From Oceanococcus sp. (GTDB lineage Bacteria; Pseudomonadota; Gammaproteobacteria; Nevskiales; Oceanococcaceae), in assembly GCA_030147945.1 (NCBI GenBank), contig JASBUL010000011.1:62001-126000 (forward strand): a stretch of 64,000 nt of DNA, read 5' to 3'. Positions 48,117 through 55,315 of the stretch are shown here, piece after piece; positions within the stretch are counted from its first letter, which is position 1, and the number at the start of each line of letters is the position of its first letter. The position numbers and the translations under genes were made by a program. Below the pieces are notes generated by a model. That model was given only the letters and a program-made list of their open reading frames with translations, was not told the origin of the DNA and searched no databases.

Positions 48117-48143
48117 TTGACACCGTCAATTTAACACTGTCAA
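48117..48143. promoter_or_regulatory. Tandem operator between StyC-like gene A and tetR
   Basis: Two related 13-bp imperfect dyads, TTGACACCGTCAA (48117-48129) and TTAACACTGTCAA (48131-48143), stand one base apart in front of the tetR ATG at 48152. The outer ends also form TTGACA..TGTCAA. The first TTGACA could serve as a -35 with TCAAAT (48140-48145) as a poor -10, which would put the start of transcription at or near the ATG. This is a likely autoregulatory TetR site covering the divergent gene pair. Confidence 0.65.
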
Positions 48144-48151
48144 ATAAATCC

Positions 48152-48796
48152 ATGGCACGACAAAGCTTGAGCGACACACAGGTGGAACAGCGGCGCGAGG
48201 AAATTCTCGAAGCCGCCATGCAGCTGTTCGAAGACGGTGGCCTGGAGTCGGTCAGCCTGCGCAAGATTGCCGCACGCCTGCAATGCAGCTATTCAACGCC
48301 GTACCGTTATTTCGCCAGCAAGGATGCGCTGCTCACCTCGATGCGCGCCCAGGCCTTTCGCTGGATGGAGCAGAGCATGCTGCGCGCGGTCGACACCCAC
48401 CAGTCGCCGCTGCAGCGCCTCAACCTGCTGGCTGAAGCATTCATACGCGCCGGTGTCGAACGACCGGGCCGCTATGCGCTGATGTTCTTTCGCCTGCCCG
48501 AGCCGGAAACCGGCCCTCACCTGGAAGAACTGACCGCAGCCAAGCACGCTGCGCTGGATGTGTGCACGCGCACCGTCACCGCCGCCCACAACAGCGGCGC
48601 CTTGCACCTCCGCACTGATCCGCTGACCGCCAGCCATCTGTTCTGGGCCGGCGCGCACGGCCTGGTGTCACTGGAGATTTCCGGCCAGTTCGTGATGGGG
48701 CGCCAGCTCGATGACCTGCTGCCAGCCATGATCCAGACCCTGGTTCAGGGGCTGGAGAATGCCAGCGCCAGCATGCAAACCAGCAACGCATCGTGA
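48152..48796 (+). CDS. TetR-family regulator of the StyC-like locus
   Basis: A 214-residue TetR regulator. The helix-turn-helix region is LEAAMQLFEDGGLESVSLRKIAARL followed by STPYRYFASKDALL, the usual TetR pattern with tyrosine in the recognition helix. The C-terminal ligand/dimer domain is typical in size. It is divergent from StyC-like gene A with dyad sequences between, and upstream of gene B on the same strand, so it probably represses both. There is no Shine-Dalgarno before its ATG, consistent with leaderless or weak translation. Ligand unknown. Confidence 0.88.
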   Translation: MARQSLSDTQVEQRREEILEAAMQLFEDGGLESVSLRKIAARLQCSYSTPYRYFASKDALLTSMRAQAFRWMEQSMLRAVDTHQSPLQRLNLLAEAFIRAGVERPGRYALMFFRLPEPETGPHLEELTAAKHAALDVCTRTVTAAHNSGALHLRTDPLTASHLFWAGAHGLVSLEISGQFVMGRQLDDLLPAMIQTLVQGLENASASMQTSNAS

Positions 48797-48860
48797 GATG
48801 TGACGGCTGGATCAGCCAAACCAACAGAACAACAGCCGCTGACATACAAAGGAGACCCGC

Positions 48861-49343
48861 ATGACCGCCGATCTTGAAAACACCAAACGTCTGCTCGTAG
48901 GCCACGGCGCACTGCTGATTTTCATCGGCGGGGTGCTGGGTTTCGGCTTCCTGTTTTTCCTCATGGAACGCGTCGCGTTGTGGCCGTTTCCCTTCAGCAT
49001 TGATGTGCAGCTACCCGGCACCTATGACGCCTGGCGTATGGCCCACATGGAAGGCATCGTCAACGGCTTTGGGCTGTGGATTGCCGCAGCCGTGCTGCCG
49101 GTGTTTCCGTTTGGCCTGAAAGCGCTCAAACGTATCGCCTGGGGTCTGATCTCGGTGGGCTGGACCATCGTCATCGCCTCCGCCCTGGATCCGCTGTTTC
49201 CGGACAGCCGAGGCCTGGAATTTGGTGGCTCGGCAACCAACCAGCTCGCCTTCTTCCTGTTCTACTGGGGCGTGGTGCTCGTGATGATCATCATGGGCGT
49301 GATTGCGTGGCGCTGCCTGCGCCCGCATAAACAGCCGGACTAG
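48861..49343 (+). CDS. StyC-like four-helix membrane protein B (putative heme-dependent isomerase)
   Basis: A 160-residue protein with four hydrophobic helices, 64 bp after tetR, with AAGGAG upstream of the ATG. The start LLVGHGALLIF recalls the AGHG..MIF start of StyC. LPGTYDAWRMAH is followed by Asn68, six residues after His62; RGLEFGGSATN is conserved with protein A. It has GWTI where A and StyC have GW(S/A)N, so a polar residue near the active site differs. Likely binds heme via His62 if the StyC comparison holds. The function, presumably epoxide or related isomerisation, is inferred. Confidence 0.7.
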   Translation: MTADLENTKRLLVGHGALLIFIGGVLGFGFLFFLMERVALWPFPFSIDVQLPGTYDAWRMAHMEGIVNGFGLWIAAAVLPVFPFGLKALKRIAWGLISVGWTIVIASALDPLFPDSRGLEFGGSATNQLAFFLFYWGVVLVMIIMGVIAWRCLRPHKQPD

Positions 49344-49499
49344 CCCCCACCCAAAATGCCACGGATGTTCCCAAGCACCGCGCGGACGGGCACAATACGC
49401 TCGCGGATGGCGATAGATTTTTAGCCAAACACGCACTCGACGAGCCGATACCTACGATTACACACAAACGGCCGCGGGGGTGCACTGAGGAGACACAAT

Positions 49500-51815
49500 A
49501 TGGTGATTGGGCGACGCGCAGCAGCGCTGGTGGTGCTGTGGGCAGGCGCAATGCTTGCAGGATGCGGGCAAGGTGGTCGCGATGCGGCCACAGCGACAAA
49601 CAGGGACGATGCGGCGGCGCCGATCATCGAAATTCTTTCCAACCGCGCCGACATGATCAGTGGCGACGACGCCCTGATCGGGATTCGTGCGCACGATGGT
49701 GCGCCACTCAATGCCATTCACGTCAGTCTGAATGGCAGCGATGTGAGTGCACTTTTCCACCCCATGCCCGACGGCTCGCTGATGGGCCGTATTGAGGGGC
49801 TCAAGCTCGGCGAGAACACGCTCAGCGCCCGTGCCGGTGGCGCACAGGCCCAAAGCCAGATCTACAACTATCCGAATCAGGGCCCGATCTTTTCGCGTCC
49901 GGAAATCAAACGTTACCGCTGCCAGGACAGCGCCACCGACATTCACTGCAACCAACCGGCCGAATACACCTATCTGTATCGTCCCAATGCGTTTGTAGAC
50001 AACCTTGATGTAGTCACCGACATCGTGCCGATCGCCGAGTTGGGCACCGAGTTGCTGCCCTACGATCCGCAGAATCCACCCGACGATGTGGCCATGACGA
50101 CCACGCAAAATGGCCAGACCGTGCCCTTCATCGTGCGTTTAGAGCGCGGCTATCAGGATCGCGACGAATACAAGATTCTGACGCTGTTCAACCCCGATGA
50201 GGCCTGGGAGCCCTGGGCCCCGCAGCCGCAATGGAATGGCAAAATGCTGATCACCCACGGCGGCAACTGCGGCGCAAAGTACCGCCCGGGCAGCGCCCCT
50301 TTGGATGACTATTCCGGCACCTTTGGCGACCTGCCCCTGCTCGAACCCAGCTATATCTACGCGCTGGGTCAGGGCTATGCCGTGCTCTCGACCGCACTGG
50401 CCAACACCGGACACAACTGCGACGTAGCACTCAACGCCGAATCAATCATGATGGCCAAAGAGCGCTTCGTGGAGCAGTACGGCCCACTGCGCTACACCAT
50501 CGGCACCGGTTGTTCGGGCGGCTCGATTGCCCAGCTGACCATCGCCAACGCCTATCCGGGTCTCTACCAGGGCTTGCTGGTTATGTGCGCCTATCCCGAC
50601 TCGTTGTCGGCAGGCCTGCAGTTCGCCGATCTGCATCTCATGCGCAAGTACTTTGAGGCGCCCGCGCGCTGGGCACCCGGCGTGATCTGGAACCCGCTGC
50701 TGTGGGGGCCGGTTGAAGGCCATCTGACCCACCTCAACGCCATCGTCGCTGACGAAGGTCTGTTCAAAGCTGCCACCCAAACCACCGGTGATTGCTTTGC
50801 CGAAAATACCTACGATCCCGAAACCAACCCCACCGGGCAACGTTGCGGCATTCTCGAGTGGATTCCGCACATCCTCGGACAACGCTCTCCCGAGGTCTGG
50901 TCGGATATCGAAAAGCAGGTCGGCTACGGTTTCACCGGCATTCCGCTGGGCAACACCGGTGTTCAGTACGGTCTCAAGGCACTGCGGGCGGGTTTGATCA
51001 CACCGGCCATGTTTGTCGATCTGAACGTCAAGATCGGCGGTCTCGACATCGATATGCAACCGCAGGAAGCGCGCACGCGTGCCGACAACCCGGCCGTGGG
51101 CAATGCCTATCGCAGTGGCATGATCAACATGACCAACAATCTGGATACCGTGCCGATCCTGAATTTTGTCGGCCCGGACCCCGGCATTGCGCACGACGCC
51201 CTGCACGCCTGGTGGATACGCTGGCGCATTGAGCGCGAGCACGGCAGCGCACGCAATCATGTGATGTGGGCCGGCCCGGTGCCGCTGCTGGGCGATCTGT
51301 CCTATGTGTACAAAGGCCTGGATGCGATGGATCGCTGGCTGTCCAATATCGAAACCGATCTGAGCGACACGCCCCTGCCGGACAAAATCTCCCGCAACCG
51401 GCCTGGTGATATTCAGGACCAGTGCGCCGTGGTTGCCGGGCAACCGATCCTAGGCGAGGTTTGCGTCGATTTACTGCGCCCGCTATACGCTTATGGCACC
51501 CCACGCACCGTAGCCGGCGATACGCAAACGGCGGACAACTTTGATTGTCAGCTCAAACCCATGGATCGCAATGACGACTATGGGCTTGTGCCGTTCACCG
51601 ACGCGCAGTGGGAGCAATTGCAGAGTGCTTTCCCTGATGGTGTGTGCGACTACCGCGCGCCGGGCAAGAACAAGCAGAAGACGGTGTCGTGGCTGACCTA
51701 CGTGGACAACAGCGGTCGCATGATCGTGGGTGGCGAACCGCTACCGCCACCGCCGGCCCGGTCCGCCACAGGCACCCAGGCCGCAGCCTTCGTCTACCCG
51801 ATCCGCGACCGTTGA
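49500..51815 (+). CDS. DUF6351 family lipoprotein, putative alpha/beta hydrolase
   Basis: A 771-residue exported protein. The signal peptide ends in the lipobox LAGC (Cys22). The core contains GKMLITHGGNCGAKY, TALANTGHNCDVALNAES and TIGTGCSGGSIAQL, the last a G-x-S-x-G-like nucleophile elbow; Cys residues are frequent. This fits DUF6351, a tannase/feruloyl-esterase-like hydrolase group of unknown substrate common in hydrocarbon-associated proteobacteria. The 156-bp gap upstream has AGGAG before the ATG. Substrate unknown; a link to the upstream isomerase-like genes is position only. Confidence 0.75.
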   Translation: MVIGRRAAALVVLWAGAMLAGCGQGGRDAATATNRDDAAAPIIEILSNRADMISGDDALIGIRAHDGAPLNAIHVSLNGSDVSALFHPMPDGSLMGRIEGLKLGENTLSARAGGAQAQSQIYNYPNQGPIFSRPEIKRYRCQDSATDIHCNQPAEYTYLYRPNAFVDNLDVVTDIVPIAELGTELLPYDPQNPPDDVAMTTTQNGQTVPFIVRLERGYQDRDEYKILTLFNPDEAWEPWAPQPQWNGKMLITHGGNCGAKYRPGSAPLDDYSGTFGDLPLLEPSYIYALGQGYAVLSTALANTGHNCDVALNAESIMMAKERFVEQYGPLRYTIGTGCSGGSIAQLTIANAYPGLYQGLLVMCAYPDSLSAGLQFADLHLMRKYFEAPARWAPGVIWNPLLWGPVEGHLTHLNAIVADEGLFKAATQTTGDCFAENTYDPETNPTGQRCGILEWIPHILGQRSPEVWSDIEKQVGYGFTGIPLGNTGVQYGLKALRAGLITPAMFVDLNVKIGGLDIDMQPQEARTRADNPAVGNAYRSGMINMTNNLDTVPILNFVGPDPGIAHDALHAWWIRWRIEREHGSARNHVMWAGPVPLLGDLSYVYKGLDAMDRWLSNIETDLSDTPLPDKISRNRPGDIQDQCAVVAGQPILGEVCVDLLRPLYAYGTPRTVAGDTQTADNFDCQLKPMDRNDDYGLVPFTDAQWEQLQSAFPDGVCDYRAPGKNKQKTVSWLTYVDNSGRMIVGGEPLPPPPARSATGTQAAAFVYPIRDR

Positions 51816-51821
51816 AATCCG

Positions 51822-51849
51822 GGGCCGCGCTGCCGACGCAGCGCGGCCC
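51822..51849. terminator. Strong GC hairpin between convergent genes
   Basis: GGGCCGCGCTGC pairs perfectly over 12 bp with GCAGCGCGGCCC around a CGAC loop. It begins 6 bp after the DUF6351 stop and ends on the last base of the AEC gene stop. There is no T run; it likely ends or protects both transcripts. Confidence 0.55.
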
Positions 51850-52748
51850 TAACCCAGCATCAGGTGCCAGGCCGGCACGCTGAGCAGGGACAGTAATATG
51901 CCGAAGGCCAGCACCGCGTTGGCCAACGGCGGATCCAGATGATGCTGATCGGCCAGAATGGCGGCTGAAATCATCGGTGCCATGGCCGCCTCCAGGACCC
52001 CGACATGCAGGGTCTGGCCGGACGAGCCGGCCACCACGCCCAGCGCCAGCGCGAGCAAAGGCGCCAGCAACAACTTCCACGACAGCCCCAGTACCACCGG
52101 CAAAGCCTGATCCCGGCTGATGCGCGGTCGAAAACGCAGCCCGACCGAGAACAGGGCCAAAGGCGTCAAGGTCTGACCGATCGGCTGCAACACCCCGTTG
52201 ACCGGCGCCGGCCAGCCGCCCAGCAAGCCCACCACCAGCGCCGCCAGCAGGGCCAGAAATGGCGGAAAGCGCAGCACTCGCCTGCCAATCTCGCTCGCAT
52301 TGGCGGGCTTGCCGGAATACATCGCGGCAACCACCGCGCCGCCCACCGCCAAGGCCACAAAGCAACCCAGCTGATCGGCGATTACCGCCAGGGCCAGCGC
52401 ATCCTGCCCGCGCAGGGCATCGATCATCGGATAACCCATGAACGAGGTGTTGCCCAGGCCACACACCAGCACCAGCGCACCAATGCGTGCCCGGTTCCAG
52501 TTCAGGCGTCGTCCCAGCCCTTCAAACAGCAGCCAGGCGCCGCCAAACACCAGCCACTGCGAGGCCACCAGGAACCACAGACTGGGGTCGAGGTGAATGC
52601 GCGGGACCAGATAAAGCACCAGCGCCGGCAGGGCGATGTTGATGACCCACCAGTTGAGCATCTGAGCCAGACCGATGGGCGGCTGCGCCCAACGCGCGAC
52701 CGCAGCGCCGAGTGCCAGACAGGTCAGTAACAGCCAGAATGCATCCAT
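51849..52748 (-). CDS. AEC-family transporter
   Basis: A 299-residue membrane protein with about 10 helices of the auxin-efflux-carrier family (NIALPALVLYLVPRI, CGLGNTSFMGYPMI, LAALVVGLLGGWPAP, AAMAPMISAAILADQHHLDP). Bacterial members move organic anions such as malate. Start at 52748 (MDAFWLL) fits the family; the longer frame from 52802 adds an unlikely 18 residues. It lies 67 bp after the response regulator gene on the same strand. Confidence 0.88.
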   Translation of the reverse strand: MDAFWLLLTCLALGAAVARWAQPPIGLAQMLNWWVINIALPALVLYLVPRIHLDPSLWFLVASQWLVFGGAWLLFEGLGRRLNWNRARIGALVLVCGLGNTSFMGYPMIDALRGQDALALAVIADQLGCFVALAVGGAVVAAMYSGKPANASEIGRRVLRFPPFLALLAALVVGLLGGWPAPVNGVLQPIGQTLTPLALFSVGLRFRPRISRDQALPVVLGLSWKLLLAPLLALALGVVAGSSGQTLHVGVLEAAMAPMISAAILADQHHLDPPLANAVLAFGILLSLLSVPAWHLMLG

Positions 52749-52815
52749 GAACAGGCAGCGTGTGAAATCAAGCCGACTATGATGACGCGTCGGCCCGAGC
52801 ACTCACAAGCGCGGC

Positions 52816-53460
52816 TCAGTCGGCCCGCGGCAGGGCATCACGCTGCTCGCGGGCAAAACGCAGCAAGGCGTGGCTGCCGCGCAGGCCGAGCTTGCGCAAG
52901 ATATGTGCCCGGTGATTGTCCACCGTGCGAATGCTGATATTGAGCAGGTCCGCGATCTCGCGGCTGCTGTGGTAATCCGCAACCAGATCCAGAACTCTGC
53001 GCTCGGCGGCGGTCAAGCCTGCCAGCGGACTCTGGGCTCGCGGATCGCCGAGTTCATCCAGGGTCCAGCGAATGTCGTGCCCGACATAACGCTGCCCGCT
53101 CATCACCGCGCGCAGGCAGCGCTCCAGTTCCTCTTCCGCCTGTTCCTTGAGCAGATAACCACGTGCGCCCAGTCTGAAGGCGCGATTGAAGTAGGCGCGC
53201 TCATCATGCATGGTCAGAATCACGCAGTCCGGCGCGTCCGGCCAGCGCTGAACCTGTTCCAGCACACTCAGCCCATCCATCTGCGGCATGCTCACATCAA
53301 GCAGCGCCAGACGCGGCTGGTGCTCACGAATCAGTCGCACGGCCTGCTCGCCATCGCCCGCTTCAGCAACCACGGCAAAGTCCGCGGTGAGACCTAGAAT
53401 CTCGCGCAGCCCACGGCGGAATATCGGATGGTCATCGGCGATGAGCACGCTGATGTTCAT
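52816..53460 (-). CDS. NarL/LuxR-type response regulator
   Basis: A 214-residue two-domain regulator. The receiver has ADD near residues 8-10 and the phosphoacceptor Asp55 (LLDVSMPQMDG). The C-terminal HTH is LTAAERRVLDLVADYHSSREIADLL followed by SIRTVDNHRAHILRKL. It overlaps the preceding kinase gene by ATGA, so the two form a co-translated pair and it is the likely target of that kinase. Confidence 0.93.
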   Translation of the reverse strand: MNISVLIADDHPIFRRGLREILGLTADFAVVAEAGDGEQAVRLIREHQPRLALLDVSMPQMDGLSVLEQVQRWPDAPDCVILTMHDERAYFNRAFRLGARGYLLKEQAEEELERCLRAVMSGQRYVGHDIRWTLDELGDPRAQSPLAGLTAAERRVLDLVADYHSSREIADLLNISIRTVDNHRAHILRKLGLRGSHALLRFAREQRDALPRAD

Positions 53461-55205
53461 GTCAGTGGCGCCTCGAGCGTGACCTGGGTGCCACCCTGTG
53501 GTCTGGTCTGCACAGTCAAACAAGCATTCAGGCGCATCGCACGGTCGTGCATACCCGGTATGCCCTGCCCGCGCCGGGCGGCGTGCTCGGCAAAGCCGTG
53601 GCCATCATCCTCGATCCGCAGCCGATAGTGATCCTGATCCGCCTGCAAGGCCAGATGCACGTGCCGAGCCTGCGCGTGACGCAAAGCATTGCTGATCGCT
53701 TCCTGGGCAATACGGTAGACCTGCAAAGCATCGCGCCGGCTCAGCGGCACATCGTGCAGATCGTGGGTACAGCGCAAGCGGGCGCTGTCACAGGCCGTTT
53801 CCAGCATCGCCTGCAGGGCCTCAACCAGGCCCAGACGATCGAGCTGCGAAGGGTACAGATTGGCCGAGACACGCCGCGTTTCACGGATCGTTTCACGCAC
53901 CTCGTGCTGCAACGCGCGGACCTCGGGTGCGGCCATGCCACGCAAGCTCATCAAGATGGTCAGCAGACGCTGGCCAATACCGTCGTGAAGTTCCTGGGCG
54001 ATGCGTCTGCGCTCGGCGTCCTGCACGTCCAGCAAGGCCTGGGCACCGCGCTCACGTTGCTGGGCCAGCGCGTGGGTGGCGCGCTCCTTTTCCACATTGA
54101 GCAGATTGATCCGGTCGGCCAAGGCAAATGACAGCAGCATGGCCTCGGCCATGGTCCCGATCTGATAGGCATGCTCGCTCAGCCAACTGGCCGGCAGAAA
54201 CCCGGCCGTGCGCAAGGACAGCAAGGCCGCCCCCGGCATGAAGGCGCAGTAGCCCAGCAGCAGAAAACGCGCCTGACGCTCACCGGCACGCAAAGCCTGC
54301 ACCAGGGTCAGCGGAAACACCACGCTGCACACGGCCACACTCAGCAACAGCATCAGCATGGCCGTACGGTAGGTCAGCGGGGTCAACAGCGCCGCCACGA
54401 CCGCCACCAGCATCAAGCCACAAAGCATCTTGTGCAGTGTCGGCGCCCAGCGCCGCGCGCGCGCCATGTCGGACACGAAGGCCGCACCAAAGCCCAGTGT
54501 GGCGGCCAGCCCGAGCAGGGTCGCAAGATGTGCAAACAAGCCTGCATGTGGCCACAGCAACCAGTGGCCGTGCCCGCTGTAGGCGACCTGAAACAGCAGC
54601 AGGCCCAGCAGATACAGCACATAGTTCAGATAGGCGCGATCACGAAAGGCCAGCCACAAAAACGCGTTGTAGATCGCCAGCGCAAACAGCACGGCGTAGT
54701 AAAACCCGTACGCCAGCTGGTTGCGCCCATCCTGGCGCCAGAACGCCCGCTCATCCCACAGCTGCAACGGCACATTGACCGCGCCGCTTGATGCCACCCG
54801 CAGATACAAGGGTCCGGCGAAATCTGGTTCGATCGCAAAGATCGGCTGCGGATGGGCAATCTCGCGACTGGACATCGGTGTGAAATCGCCCGCTGAGGCA
54901 GTTTGCCAGCGGCCTGGCAGGTTCCGCCGAAAGACATCGAGCTGGTCGTTCTGCGAATACGGCACGACCAGCAGCCGCGCATTGGCCGCGGCCGCAAGAT
55001 CAACGCGCATCCACCAAACCGAATCACTCAGCCCGGCATTCAGACCGTGCTGCGCATCCGTCGAGGCGTGGGCAAGGCCGTCCAGCTGCGCCGCAGCCTG
55101 CTCAATCGACATGCGCCCGGCCTCATCCTCGAGCACGGCAAAGTCCGGCGTAAGCCACGCTGCTGCAAGCATGCCGAGTCCCACCCCGAATACCGCAAAG
55201 TCCAC
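53457..55205 (-). CDS. 7TMR-DISM sensor histidine kinase
   Basis: A 582-residue sensor. A signal-peptide-like start (FAVFGVGLGMLAAAW) leads to a periplasmic 7TMR-DISMED2 domain (about 30-160), then seven transmembrane helices, a short coiled coil and a HisKA_3 domain with AERRRIAQELHDGIGQRLLTI. The ATPase domain shows AQEAISNALRHAQARHV and DDGHGF. The GTG at 55205 is chosen: it gives a clean signal and has a GGGGGTGG site upstream; the frame extends to 55430 without family sequence. It pairs with the NarL-type regulator. Confidence 0.88.
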   Translation of the reverse strand: MDFAVFGVGLGMLAAAWLTPDFAVLEDEAGRMSIEQAAAQLDGLAHASTDAQHGLNAGLSDSVWWMRVDLAAAANARLLVVPYSQNDQLDVFRRNLPGRWQTASAGDFTPMSSREIAHPQPIFAIEPDFAGPLYLRVASSGAVNVPLQLWDERAFWRQDGRNQLAYGFYYAVLFALAIYNAFLWLAFRDRAYLNYVLYLLGLLLFQVAYSGHGHWLLWPHAGLFAHLATLLGLAATLGFGAAFVSDMARARRWAPTLHKMLCGLMLVAVVAALLTPLTYRTAMLMLLLSVAVCSVVFPLTLVQALRAGERQARFLLLGYCAFMPGAALLSLRTAGFLPASWLSEHAYQIGTMAEAMLLSFALADRINLLNVEKERATHALAQQRERGAQALLDVQDAERRRIAQELHDGIGQRLLTILMSLRGMAAPEVRALQHEVRETIRETRRVSANLYPSQLDRLGLVEALQAMLETACDSARLRCTHDLHDVPLSRRDALQVYRIAQEAISNALRHAQARHVHLALQADQDHYRLRIEDDGHGFAEHAARRGQGIPGMHDRAMRLNACLTVQTRPQGGTQVTLEAPLT

Positions 55206-55315
55206 GCCACCCCCGTTTGCGCTGCGACACGCCAAACCGCATCCATCGCGCACATCGTCTTGTGCCTGATGATGAACCAGCCGGCCGTCAAGTTCATCTC
55301 GGCCTGGCGGCGGGC

